A stretch of 15,760 nucleotides of DNA from Bdellovibrio sp. (GCA_017745015.1 JAGIAF010000045.1:1-15760), one strand, 5' to 3'; shown: positions 6,597-13,932, counted from the first letter of the stretch. Numbers and translations are program-made. The notes: generated by a model not told the origin, from the letters alone.

Positions 6597-7688
6597 TTAT
6601 TGTTTGTCCACGATTGGAAGAACTTGGCTTTCCAAAGTTGCTTTCAAGTCTTGCAAAGCAGCTACGGCTTTTTCCGTGCGAGCGCGACCATCTGGAGTGA
6701 AGATCGCTTGACCGAAGTCACCACCGTTAGCTGGGCGGATTGCTTGGATCAAGTTCATGCAGTTCAAGATGTCTTGTTCAATTTTATTTGCCAAAGCTGG
6801 ATTCACACGCTCAACCATGGCTTTGATACCAGGACCACGAGCATCACGGTATGTACCAGTGTAAACGCTGTAGATAGAACGGATGTTGAAAGTGAAGTCG
6901 TTCAAAGAATTCCAAGAGAATGGAGACTCAACCAACGCCATGTTTGCAGAGCTGATGTCGCCCCCCATTGGGTCTGCGATTTTACCGTTCGCAACTTCAT
7001 CAGCGATACCGATCATACCGTTTACAAGTTCCGCCAAAACAGTTGTCTCAGAAGAGTAGTATTGGTTGTTAGTGCCCGGGTTGCTGATGATTGTTACGTA
7101 ACCAGGAGCAGATGGATTTTCTGGATCGTGGTTAGTAGTCCAAGCATGAGCCAAGTACGCTGCGTATTCCGCTTCAACTTGAGCTACTGCTGAAAGGTAT
7201 TGAAATTGTTTTGCGTTGAAAGCAGAAAGTGCTTTCGTATTTGTCGTTTTGCCGTTACCGAACAAAAGGTACTCAAGAGTATGGAAACCTTGAAGGTTGG
7301 TACCCAAAGCACGGATCATGTCTGGAGTGATCGCTTTGTTAGATTTAAGAACCGCATCCAAATCAAGGATGTTCAATGGCCAAGTATCAAGCATTGGGTC
7401 GATACCCAAAGAGTCTACAGGACCGAACAAGAAAGCTTCAGAAGCTTCCCAAGGAATACGAGCCCCGCGCCAAGCGTACTGAGCTTGTGCCAATGTCTCT
7501 TCAGTTGGGTTTGCAATGAAGATATCGATAGCTTGCTTCAAAGTTGCCGTTGCATCTGCAAGGTCAACGTAAGTTGCCATGATAACGTTGTAAGATACGT
7601 GGTTGATGATTTCTTTATTAGTCACCGCACCAGCTTTAGCGCCAATGACAAGAGCCAATGCTGCTGTCATTAATTTAAGAGCTTTCAT
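6597..7688 (-). CDS. Imelysin-family (peptidase M75/ICMP) periplasmic protein
   Basis: This 363-residue protein has a signal peptide (residues 1-19 or 21, hydrophobic MTAALALVIGAKAGA) and the imelysin signature GxHxxE as GFHTLE (134-139), preceded by AWRGARIPWEASEAFLFGP (72-90), a conserved block of the family. Known relatives include the cyanobacterial iron-regulated protein IrpA and the M75 domain of EfeO. They are thought to bind metal rather than to be proteases. There is no lipobox, so it should be soluble in the periplasm. A strong AAGGAG 5 bases before the ATG supports the start. It lies 37 bases after the barrel gene and one base before the di-heme oxidoreductase gene, suggesting a three-gene metal (probably iron) acquisition operon. 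The metal is inferred from the family only. Confidence 0.9.
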   Translation of the reverse strand: MKALKLMTAALALVIGAKAGAVTNKEIINHVSYNVIMATYVDLADATATLKQAIDIFIANPTEETLAQAQYAWRGARIPWEASEAFLFGPVDSLGIDPMLDTWPLNILDLDAVLKSNKAITPDMIRALGTNLQGFHTLEYLLFGNGKTTNTKALSAFNAKQFQYLSAVAQVEAEYAAYLAHAWTTNHDPENPSAPGYVTIISNPGTNNQYYSSETTVLAELVNGMIGIADEVANGKIADPMGGDISSANMALVESPFSWNSLNDFTFNIRSIYSVYTGTYRDARGPGIKAMVERVNPALANKIEQDILNCMNLIQAIRPANGGDFGQAIFTPDGRARTEKAVAALQDLKATLESQVLPIVDKQ

Positions 7689-7725
7689 TTCGTCTCCTTA
7701 GTTATTAATCGTCTTTAAAAAATTC

Positions 7726-9066
7726 TTAGTTAAATTTGCCAATATCGAAACCAAACGCTACACCAAACCATTTTGTTTTCGGCAAGCCGTCCAAATCGGT
7801 TTGATCTTCCGCGTACTGAAACTTCATGAAGGCGTTCTTTTCGAAAGCCCACATCAAACCGCCCGTTTCGCGAGTTCGGTCGTAACGAGGAGCTGCTACT
7901 ACAGATCCTTGAACTTCTTCGAAAGTATTGACATGTTCATGGCGAAGGTAGCCGATCCATTCGTCAGAAAACTCGTAAGCAAGCTGCAAGCTTTGCAACT
8001 CGGCCTTGTGACCCAGTGCCGAGAAGGCACCTGGATTCAAACCACGGATGCTTTTATTTGCTGTAGAAACTTTGTCTGAATTTTCCAAAGTACCGTTGAT
8101 TGCTTCACCAGTGATCATGAAGCGGCCCAATTTGTAATTCACCATCAATGAAACCAACGTCACATAGGAATCAACTGTCAGCTTGTCTTTTTTGTAGCGA
8201 TTGTTTGTCGTGTTACCGTTGTAGTACGCAAGACCGATACCCGTACCTTTAGAGATGCTGCCCCACTCGATACTGGCAACTGTTGCTAGGTCATCGGCGT
8301 TGATAGTTTCAAATTGACGTTGGTAACCACCCCCAACCCAGTTGTACGAACGGAAGAACTCAGAGTTCAAACCGCTGACCAAACCCAAGCGACCTGTGAA
8401 GTCGCCAAGCTTTTGTTCAACCTGAACGCCCATCTCATTCCAGTGGTAAGGAATCATCGCGATTTCAACGTCAGAAGCGTTGATAGCAGCGTATTTGCTT
8501 GGCTTCGTCAAAATTGTGCCCAAAGAGATGAACAATGGGAATTTACCCACTTTCAAAGCCGTGTTCGTTTTATTGAAGTTCTTTTTATAAACGAACTCAG
8601 TCAGCGCAACCTCACCACCTTGTTCCAACTCTTTTTCAAACTCCCCGAACTCCTCAAATGGATCATATTCCATTGAAGTCCCCACGCCACCATGCTCGAT
8701 TTCTACTTCGAACTCGATTTTAGATGTCGTAGTCAGGTCGTAAATACCTTCAAACGCGATTTCCGCGAGGTCGATTTTGCGACGGTTGTATTTCGTAAGA
8801 TCATTAACGGCTTTGAAGGTCTCCTCTTGAGAGAACGTAAAGTAACCGTAGGATTTCAAACTAAATTTTGGAAAGGCCTTTTCAAGAATCGTTTTTTCAT
8901 CAGTCGCGACAGTCGTAACTGGTGTCGCATTGGCGTCCGCTTCTGACGTAGCAGCTGGAGTGGGAGTGGGAGCAACTTGAGCCATAGGAGCTACTGTCAC
9001 AACAGTGTTGTCTTGGGCAAATGCGAAAACAGAGGCTAAAAAAACGAGGGCAAAAACGGACTTCAT
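7726..9066 (-). CDS. Outer-membrane beta-barrel / porin-like protein
   Basis: The 446-residue product begins with a clear signal peptide (MKSVFALVFLASVFAFAQ). An Ala/Pro/Thr-rich linker follows (about residues 20-50), then a long stretch of alternating polar and aromatic residues typical of barrel strands (SYGYFTFSQEETF, TALKVGKFPLFISLGT, GTGIGLAYYNGNT), ending in GVAFGFDIGKFN. It resembles phosphate-selective-porin-like barrels in style, but I cannot fix the family. The same frame stays open upstream to 9201. I chose the ATG at 9066 because a signal peptide starts exactly there, GGAG lies 11 bases before it, and a good promoter (9091-9119) lies inside the longer version. As first gene of the operon with imelysin and di-heme oxidoreductase genes, it probably passes the metal ligand through the outer membrane. 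Confidence 0.82.
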   Translation of the reverse strand: MKSVFALVFLASVFAFAQDNTVVTVAPMAQVAPTPTPAATSEADANATPVTTVATDEKTILEKAFPKFSLKSYGYFTFSQEETFKAVNDLTKYNRRKIDLAEIAFEGIYDLTTTSKIEFEVEIEHGGVGTSMEYDPFEEFGEFEKELEQGGEVALTEFVYKKNFNKTNTALKVGKFPLFISLGTILTKPSKYAAINASDVEIAMIPYHWNEMGVQVEQKLGDFTGRLGLVSGLNSEFFRSYNWVGGGYQRQFETINADDLATVASIEWGSISKGTGIGLAYYNGNTTNNRYKKDKLTVDSYVTLVSLMVNYKLGRFMITGEAINGTLENSDKVSTANKSIRGLNPGAFSALGHKAELQSLQLAYEFSDEWIGYLRHEHVNTFEEVQGSVVAAPRYDRTRETGGLMWAFEKNAFMKFQYAEDQTDLDGLPKTKWFGVAFGFDIGKFN

Positions 9067-9090
9067 CAGACTAAATTCTCCAATGGCGGG

Positions 9091-9119
9091 GTTGTAACGG
9101 GGCACCGCAGAAACGTCAA
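9091..9119 (-). promoter_or_regulatory. Sigma-70-like promoter of the barrel-imelysin-di-heme operon
   Basis: On the minus strand TTGACG (9119-9114; 5 of 6 consensus) and TACAAC (9096-9091; 4 of 6) are separated by exactly 17 bases. Initiation near 9084 leaves a short leader with GGAG before the ATG at 9066, which also decides that start codon. Confidence 0.6.
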
Positions 9120-9142
9120 ATTTGGGAGGGGGAATCGCCTTG

Positions 9143-9183
9143 TTGAGAATATCCTGAACGCCAATTGAGAATGTATTGAGAAA
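9143..9183. promoter_or_regulatory. Helically phased direct repeats TTGAGAA(T/A), candidate operator
   Basis: TTGAGAAT occurs at 9143-9150 and 9165-9172, and TTGAGAAA at 9176-9183, so the spacing is 22 and 11 bases, two turns and one turn of the helix. The missing slot at 9154 holds only a weak match. Such 7-8-base direct repeats with an 11-base period are the binding pattern of OmpR/PhoB-family response regulators. They sit about 59-99 bases upstream of the presumed start of the metal operon, and also upstream of the plus-strand gene at 9239. Confidence 0.5.
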
Positions 9184-9238
9184 TGCCCTAGACAGCCCCA
9201 TGTAAGAATGACAGGCTATTGTAATTCAAGGAGGAATT

Positions 9239-9592
9239 ATGAAATCTCTAGCACTTACAGCCCTGACGCTTTTGGCGACATCTTCAGTATTCGCAGCAGA
9301 CCTTAAAGTTACCTGCACAGTGAACATGAACAACGACAAAATGCTTGAGACAGTGGTTAAACCAACATTGAACGGTTATGGAAAAATCGGCGACATCGAT
9401 GGTTTCAGCTTCCGCATTCGCAACAACGATGGTCAGAAAGTTTCTTTAGAAATTTTTGATATCGCTGGCGAAGGTCGTTACTACGCAGATGCGACTTTGA
9501 AAGAAGTAGGCGACTCAGTGACAGCGTCTATCTGGAGACGCGATGTTTTGTTGGATGCGACTTGCCAATCACTTAGCGACTTAAAGAACTAA
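9239..9592 (+). CDS. Small secreted protein of unknown function
   Basis: The 117-residue product has a signal peptide (MKSLALTALTLLATSSVFAA, cleavage near residue 19-20) and a mature part of about 97 residues with a likely mixed beta structure. It contains two cysteines, one near the mature N-terminus (C26) and one near the C-terminus (C109), which could form a disulfide in the periplasm. A near-perfect AAGGAGG 4 bases before the ATG suggests strong translation. It is transcribed away from the metal operon and shares the intergenic region holding the phased repeats, so it might be co-regulated. It is followed at once by a strong terminator, so it is monocistronic. I do not recognise the family. 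Confidence 0.85.
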   Translation: MKSLALTALTLLATSSVFAADLKVTCTVNMNNDKMLETVVKPTLNGYGKIGDIDGFSFRIRNNDGQKVSLEIFDIAGEGRYYADATLKEVGDSVTASIWRRDVLLDATCQSLSDLKN

Positions 9593-9596
9593 AAAT

Positions 9597-9626
9597 AAAA
9601 ATCCCCGGGCGACCGGGGATTTTTTT
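9597..9626. terminator. Bidirectional terminator between convergent genes
   Basis: The 12-bp stem AAAAATCCCCGG (9597-9608) / CCGGGGATTTTT (9613-9624) has a four-base GCGA loop and a T run on the plus strand. On the minus strand TTTTTATTTTTAG follows the stem. It lies 4 bases after the stop of the plus-strand gene and abuts the stop of the DUF1653 gene at 9625, serving both. Confidence 0.9.
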
Positions 9627-9858
9627 ACTTAAACAAGAACTGAAAACGCGGCACCTTTTGTCCTTCGACTTCGACCAGCTCTGACCACATTCCTAAAGGT
9701 CGGCTCCACAAACGCCCCAATGGGTTTTCGTAAAGCGCCTCATACAACACCACATCTTCCAAAGACTCGCTGTGCTTCCCTACTCCGATCACACGATACT
9801 GTTTTCCTTTGTAGTGGCGATAAATCGCGCCAGGAATTGGATGTTGCTCATTCATCAT
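9625..9858 (-). CDS. DUF1653 family protein
   Basis: This small protein of 77 residues matches DUF1653: PGAIYRHYKGKQYRVIGVGK, then HSESLEDVVLYEALYENPLG, then WSRPLGMWSELVEV and KVPRFQFLF at the end. The family consists of short, probably cytoplasmic beta proteins with no established function. Its ATG overlaps the HIT gene's stop by one base (TAATG), so the two are coupled. A second ATG follows directly (9855). AGGAG is 4 bases from the first and 7 from the second, so the shorter form may be the real one. Confidence 0.88.
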   Translation of the reverse strand: MMNEQHPIPGAIYRHYKGKQYRVIGVGKHSESLEDVVLYEALYENPLGRLWSRPLGMWSELVEVEGQKVPRFQFLFK

Positions 9859-10253
9859 TAAGCTCCTAGGTGCTTGATAATTTCTTGTTGGATTTTCTTC
9901 ATGTCTTCGTCAGAACGACGAGTCGCTCTTTTGAAATCCAAATCTGGAATCGACCACGCCGGGATCAAGTGCAAGTGATAGTGCGGAACTTCAAAACCTG
10001 CCACCATTTGACCCACACGTGGAGAGCCTGACGCTTTCAAAATCGCTTTGCCAATCTTTTGAGAAACTTTATGCAAATGCGCATAGTCCTCGGGTGGAAC
10101 TTCAGTCCAGTGATTTACTTCATCCTTACAGATGACAAGAGTGTGTCCCAAATTGACTTGATCCAATGCCAAAAATGACAAGACTTTGTCGTCTTCATAG
10201 ATTTTATATGATGGAAGTTCGCCGCTGATGATTTTAGTGAAAATAGATGCCAC
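9858..10253 (-). CDS. HIT-family nucleotide hydrolase
   Basis: The 131-residue product belongs to the histidine-triad superfamily (HINT/Fhit-like), cytoplasmic enzymes that hydrolyse nucleoside phosphoramidates or dinucleoside polyphosphates. The triad is H91-Y-H93-L-H95 followed by LIP. The N-terminal SIFTKIISGELPSYKIYED and NLGHTLVICK are typical. I place the start at GTG 10253, where AAAGG lies 7 bases upstream and the family's usual N-terminus begins. The longer version from TTG 10280 would start upstream of the predicted transcription start (about 10274), so I reject it. It forms a two-gene unit with the DUF1653 gene. The natural substrate is unknown. Confidence 0.92.
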   Translation of the reverse strand: MASIFTKIISGELPSYKIYEDDKVLSFLALDQVNLGHTLVICKDEVNHWTEVPPEDYAHLHKVSQKIGKAILKASGSPRVGQMVAGFEVPHYHLHLIPAWSIPDLDFKRATRRSDEDMKKIQQEIIKHLGA

Positions 10254-10280
10254 GAAAATACCTTTCTCTAATGGTTCCAA

Positions 10281-10309
10281 AGTATAGGTCCCCTATGAAT
10301 ATCAGGCAA
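10281..10309 (-). promoter_or_regulatory. Sigma-70-like promoter of the HIT-DUF1653 unit
   Basis: On the minus strand TTGCCT (10309-10304; 4 of 6) and TATACT (10286-10281; 5 of 6) are 17 bases apart. Initiation near 10274 fits the GTG start at 10253. Confidence 0.6.
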
Positions 10310-10338
10310 TGACATTTGCTAAAGACAAGAGTTACAAT
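10309..10338 (+). promoter_or_regulatory. Sigma-70-like promoter of the universal stress protein gene
   Basis: ATGACA (10309-10314; 5 of 6) and TACAAT (10333-10338; 5 of 6) are 18 bases apart, with initiation near 10345. Its -35 box shares base 10309 with the -35 box of the divergent HIT promoter. Confidence 0.58.
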
Positions 10339-10360
10339 CAATCTACGACATGAGGTGTAT

Positions 10361-11254
10361 ATGGCTTCTAAGTTCATGCTCATCGCAGACGACGTTTTAG
10401 ATACTTCACCCGAGGGAATCAAGCGATCCAACCTTGTTCAAAGAATCGGGTTAAACCTCAGTGATAAACTAAAAAGTCCCGTTAAACTTCTCTATGTACA
10501 AAATCTGTTAGATGAAAATTCGCAATCGGAACAGATTGAAAAAATCAAAGCCTCCCTTCACGAGCGCTTTCGCGCTGAAGGCAAAAAACTAAAAATCATC
10601 GAAGCGCGAGGCAATCCTGTCGACGAAATCTTCCGCATCGAAACAGGATCGCCTGCTCCGGGGCTTGTGGTGATGCGAACAAAAGCCAAAAAGGGAATTG
10701 AAAGACTCTTGCTGGGAAGCGTGGCTGAAGAAGTCGTGCGCAATGCCGTAGTCCCAGTGCTTGTCGTCGGCCCCAATGTCACTGGCGTACCGGCGGGTAA
10801 ATCGCGCATTCTTGTAGCGACGGATCTCACTAAAAACAGCCGCCGTGCTGAAGCCTATGCAATGAAACTTGCTAAAGCCTTAAAGGCTGAGGTTGTACTT
10901 ATTCACTCGGTTCTAGAAACTCTGCGCGTGGCCGATCAGTATGCGGCAGCTTCAGGGACGACGTTCTTAGATCAAACGACGATTGATACGATTGTTATGA
11001 AAACCACGGAGGCTCTGATGAAGAAAGTGAAACTCTTCAAAGCCAATCGGGTGAAATGCTCATTCATTTTAGATGAGAGCGGACCAACATCACAATCAGC
11101 ACTCGTCACGGAGTGCGCCCAAGGCTATCAGTATCTAGTGATGGGAACTCATGGGCGCAGCTCCTTTGTCAGAGCTTTCCTAGGAAGTACTGCCAAAGAG
11201 ACCTTAGTGAAATCACCAATCCCTGTGATCGTGGTGAGATCTCACAACAAATAA
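10361..11254 (+). CDS. Universal stress protein with tandem Usp domains
   Basis: The 297-residue cytoplasmic protein has two Usp folds. The C-terminal domain (about 147-295) keeps the nucleotide motif G-x2-G-x9-G-S/T as MGTHGRSS...FLGST (G262, G265, G275, S276) and the Asp in VATDLT (D155), so it should bind ATP. The N-terminal domain (about 1-140) has the acidic IADD start and a C-terminal LLLGSVAEEVV, but the first two glycines of the motif are gone (MRTKAKKG), so nucleotide binding there is doubtful. Usp proteins help cells survive starvation or oxidative stress by unclear means. The start at 10361 has GAGG 5 bases upstream. The open frame from TTG 10316 would begin inside the promoter. 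Its 3' end overlaps the convergent gene by 13 bases. Confidence 0.92.
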   Translation: MASKFMLIADDVLDTSPEGIKRSNLVQRIGLNLSDKLKSPVKLLYVQNLLDENSQSEQIEKIKASLHERFRAEGKKLKIIEARGNPVDEIFRIETGSPAPGLVVMRTKAKKGIERLLLGSVAEEVVRNAVVPVLVVGPNVTGVPAGKSRILVATDLTKNSRRAEAYAMKLAKALKAEVVLIHSVLETLRVADQYAAASGTTFLDQTTIDTIVMKTTEALMKKVKLFKANRVKCSFILDESGPTSQSALVTECAQGYQYLVMGTHGRSSFVRAFLGSTAKETLVKSPIPVIVVRSHNK

Positions 11255-12354
11255 CGATTGGGCAGAACAGGCTCAGGGGGAAGACCTTGAGACTTGCGAA
11301 GCTCCATGGTCTTACTGCGATAACGCTCCAAGCGATCTAATAGATCTGGATCTGTGACCTCGCGTTTGAACGTGCGGTTGATCCACTTTCCCGTTTGAGA
11401 ATTTCGGAAATAGTTCTCAAAGAGATTCGGACTTGGTACTGGCGCATTCTGCAACCATACCGAAGAACTGTACTGTTCAGCAGTATCTTGATTACCCTGC
11501 ATGAACTCCCAAATCCACAGACGCTCATGATAGTCCGCTTCACTTGGAACCAGGGCACGGTCTTCAATCTGCCCCACAACTCCCAACGCCGTGGTCTTAC
11601 GATCAAAGAAAGCTTCCACTTTGCAGGTGCGTTTATCTACAACGGTGACGAAACGATCTTCTTTAGAGACAAAAGTCGAAAAATTCGGATTCCCCGCGTA
11701 ATCGGCGGGACGCTTTCCTAAGTTGCGACCGTCTTTAAAAACGGCTACAAAGCTATAAATCGACCCCGTGCCCACGACGTGAATCAATTCTTTAAAACGG
11801 TATTCACCCAAATTTAAGAAAAGCACGCGGCCGGGATATTGATTGATCAGACCTTTGCTTCTCCAGATTTCACCGTCGCCCTTCATCAAAAGATCACCGA
11901 GCTCCACATAGCCCTTACGGCCTTCACGGACACTGCCCTCGACCCACTTAAGCATATTGCCTGCAATAGTCAGAGAAAAATGATCCAAGGAATCTTCGTA
12001 GAGCTCTTTGTTTTGAACTTTAATTTCGAAATTGGCTCTAAGCGCCGTTCCACCCCAAACACCACTAAAGGACGTGATCTGCGCATCCATCAACCAAAAT
12101 TCATCGCCAGTCAGCTGATAGAGACGCAAGTACATCCCCGCGCGATCGTTACGAGCCAGAGCCGCCTTCAGGTCCTTAATGTCCTCTTCAGAGACCCCTG
12201 GGGCCTGAGCTTTACTCACAACCCTCTCAACGTAAACTGGCTGAGCACATGGGATCTCCTGAGCCATTGTAGTCGATGAAAAAAAGTTCAAAGCCATGTA
12301 CACAGACATGACAGTTTTAACACTAAGAATGGCGGAGGTGGACCTGAGATTCAT
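11242..12354 (-). CDS. Secreted protein of unknown family, downstream of the L,D-transpeptidase gene
   Basis: The 370-residue product has an N-terminal signal peptide (about 1-31; hydrophobic stretch between residues 8 and 30, cleavage near TMA-QE) and one cysteine just after it (C36), but not a lipobox. I do not recognise a domain. The middle (about 85-250) is rich in beta-type segments and mentions of W, F and Y; the C-terminal 40 residues are charged and probably helical, ending PVLPNRYLL. The start is uncertain: GGAG is only one base from the ATG, and no better-placed start is seen. It begins 40 bases after the L,D-transpeptidase stop, but a terminator lies between, so expression may rely on read-through. 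A link to the cell wall is suggested only by that neighbour. Confidence 0.82.
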   Translation of the reverse strand: MNLRSTSAILSVKTVMSVYMALNFFSSTTMAQEIPCAQPVYVERVVSKAQAPGVSEEDIKDLKAALARNDRAGMYLRLYQLTGDEFWLMDAQITSFSGVWGGTALRANFEIKVQNKELYEDSLDHFSLTIAGNMLKWVEGSVREGRKGYVELGDLLMKGDGEIWRSKGLINQYPGRVLFLNLGEYRFKELIHVVGTGSIYSFVAVFKDGRNLGKRPADYAGNPNFSTFVSKEDRFVTVVDKRTCKVEAFFDRKTTALGVVGQIEDRALVPSEADYHERLWIWEFMQGNQDTAEQYSSSVWLQNAPVPSPNLFENYFRNSQTGKWINRTFKREVTDPDLLDRLERYRSKTMELRKSQGLPPEPVLPNRYLL

Positions 12355-12380
12355 ACTCCGGAAGAGAGCAATATCCAGAC

Positions 12381-12406
12381 CAAAAAGGCTCCTTTAAAAA
12401 GGAGCC
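12381..12406 (-). terminator. Terminator overlapping the stop codon of the L,D-transpeptidase gene
   Basis: On the minus strand GGCTCC (12406-12401) and GGAGCC (12392-12387) form a stem that can be extended by A-T pairs, followed by TTTTTGG. The stop TAA (12396-12394) lies in the loop, so the last codons of the gene encode the 5' arm. It may act as an attenuator, because the next gene starts only 27 bases beyond it. Confidence 0.7.
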
Positions 12407-13932
12407 GCTATCGCTTTTAGAATCTTCTGATTTTGCCCATAAGTATCGTCGACAAAACGAATCACACCGTCAGAGCTCATCAGCGAAGTTAAGTAAGCCA
12501 TGTACACCGCTACGGGTTTTGTCAGACGAATTCGCGTATCAGTTTTCATTACTTGTCCCGGTTTCGCTACTGAGTTCTCAATCACTTGGCGAGTCCACTC
12601 GGTTCCCTTCAAAAGGTATTCGGCAAGATCCAGAGGTCTTTCCAATCGCACGCAGCCGGAGCTGAGCAAACGATTCGGTTCTACGAAAAGCTCTCGCTGA
12701 TTGGTATCGTGAAGATAAATCGAAAAGGAATTTGTCAGTTCAAATTTAATTACCCCCAAGGCATTCAGATAGTTCGGGCGTTGGCGAATATAGATGTCTG
12801 CATCCGCCGCTTCAGTAATGCTCCACCAATCGATACTTGCGGGATCAAGGCGTTTTGTGAAGGCCTTATTCCAAACTTCATAGTTGTGGGATTCAAAGTA
12901 GCCATTGATTTCCCACACCGGAAGTTTTTTGATTTCTTCTACTTTGTCTTCCAGAAAAATCGTTGGAGGGACAATCCAGTACGGATTTAAAATGACCGTG
13001 ACCAAGCGATCTTGCATCGTTGGAGATTTGCGTTTTTCACGACCATTGATGGTCCGGAAACTCATTGCACTGGGCTGCTCACCCGTTTTGTCGATCAAGC
13101 CAAAATAGGTCATCGCCAGGTTAATAAAAATATAGCGCTGTTCAAACTGTTGAGGGAACCAACGCATTTTCTCCATATCGGCTTGCATCTGGCGAACACG
13201 GTCTTTACAGCTTACTGCGAGGAACTTCCAAGTGCGACCTCCGGGAGAGATAACTCCATCAGGTTTCCAACGCAGATTCCATTGAATATCATTCACCGCA
13301 GTCATGACGTCGCTATCATAAAGGTCGTCAGGATTTGTGACCTTATAGCCCAAAAGAGATAAGCGCTTCTTTAAATCCACGACGACCTTGTTGCGTGTAT
13401 TCAGACGAAGCGGTGTTTTGACAGGAGTCAATGGTATCCAAGAGCCATTGGCGCAAGCCGTGTAGACCTTCTCTATCCCCGCTCGCAAAGATTCATAGGG
13501 AGGGTTTTGAGGTGCGATCACATCAAAGACTAAATCCGCACGGTTCCCCGAGGAATTCACGACGGCTTGGAGAAACTTCGACGACATAAATTTTTTGCGA
13601 GTGAATTTTACTTCAGGTCCGAAAACTCCAGGGTCCACACTGCCCAAAGAGACATCGGTCAGTAAATTCAAGAAAGCCTTGTTGGCGCGATTCTTCAAAT
13701 CCCGAGAGGTGCTGTCTTTTTGATAGGCCCACTCCATGTCATCACGCCAATAGAGTTTTGGATTCAGCCCATGGGTCCATGACTGCAACATCGTTGCTCG
13801 CAGATCTTCAATTTTAAGCTGATCTACGGCCGTCATATAATCAGGAGCGAAATCCTGGGCAGACGCGGGTTTAAAGCCGATCATCAAAAGAATTAGCAGA
13901 GATAGTAAGAAACGTTTTGAGAAAACTTCCAT
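12394..13932 (-). CDS. YcbB-like L,D-transpeptidase with peptidoglycan-binding domain
   Basis: The 512-residue product is exported (signal peptide about 1-25, MEVFSKRFLLSLLILLMIGF then ASA-QD) and remodels peptidoglycan by making or exchanging 3-3 crosslinks or by attaching D-amino acids or proteins. The order resembles E. coli YcbB/LdtD. It has an N-terminal scaffold (30-165), a peptidoglycan-binding-type module (about 176-240, VVVDLKKRLSLLGY) and a catalytic domain (about 265-435) with H408 in IYLHDT and the nucleophile C427 in SSGCVRLERP. The catalytic residues are intact. The start at 13932 has GAGG 5 bases upstream and begins exactly at the signal peptide. A frame open to 14022 is an artefact. 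Predatory Bdellovibrio species carry many such enzymes, some acting on the prey wall. Whether this one does cannot be read from the sequence. Confidence 0.92.
   Translation of the reverse strand: MEVFSKRFLLSLLILLMIGFKPASAQDFAPDYMTAVDQLKIEDLRATMLQSWTHGLNPKLYWRDDMEWAYQKDSTSRDLKNRANKAFLNLLTDVSLGSVDPGVFGPEVKFTRKKFMSSKFLQAVVNSSGNRADLVFDVIAPQNPPYESLRAGIEKVYTACANGSWIPLTPVKTPLRLNTRNKVVVDLKKRLSLLGYKVTNPDDLYDSDVMTAVNDIQWNLRWKPDGVISPGGRTWKFLAVSCKDRVRQMQADMEKMRWFPQQFEQRYIFINLAMTYFGLIDKTGEQPSAMSFRTINGREKRKSPTMQDRLVTVILNPYWIVPPTIFLEDKVEEIKKLPVWEINGYFESHNYEVWNKAFTKRLDPASIDWWSITEAADADIYIRQRPNYLNALGVIKFELTNSFSIYLHDTNQRELFVEPNRLLSSGCVRLERPLDLAEYLLKGTEWTRQVIENSVAKPGQVMKTDTRIRLTKPVAVYMAYLTSLMSSDGVIRFVDDTYGQNQKILKAIAAPF

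Noticed and set aside
5939..6700. Plus-strand open frame of 253 codons antisense to the di-heme oxidoreductase and imelysin genes
   Set aside because: It is a shadow of well-supported minus-strand genes, has no Shine-Dalgarno or recognisable domain, and its composition is Cys/Arg/Phe-rich nonsense. The frames at 5102-5698, 6600-7193 and 7200-7673 are rejected for the same reason.
9143..9183. A Fur box upstream of the metal operon
   Set aside because: The sequence is made of direct TTGAGAA repeats and does not match the GATAAT-type inverted or triple-hexamer Fur pattern.
9067..9201. Longer N-terminus of the barrel protein, starting at 9201
   Set aside because: A signal peptide begins at 9066 and a promoter lies within the extension. 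The extra 45 residues look like translated control DNA.
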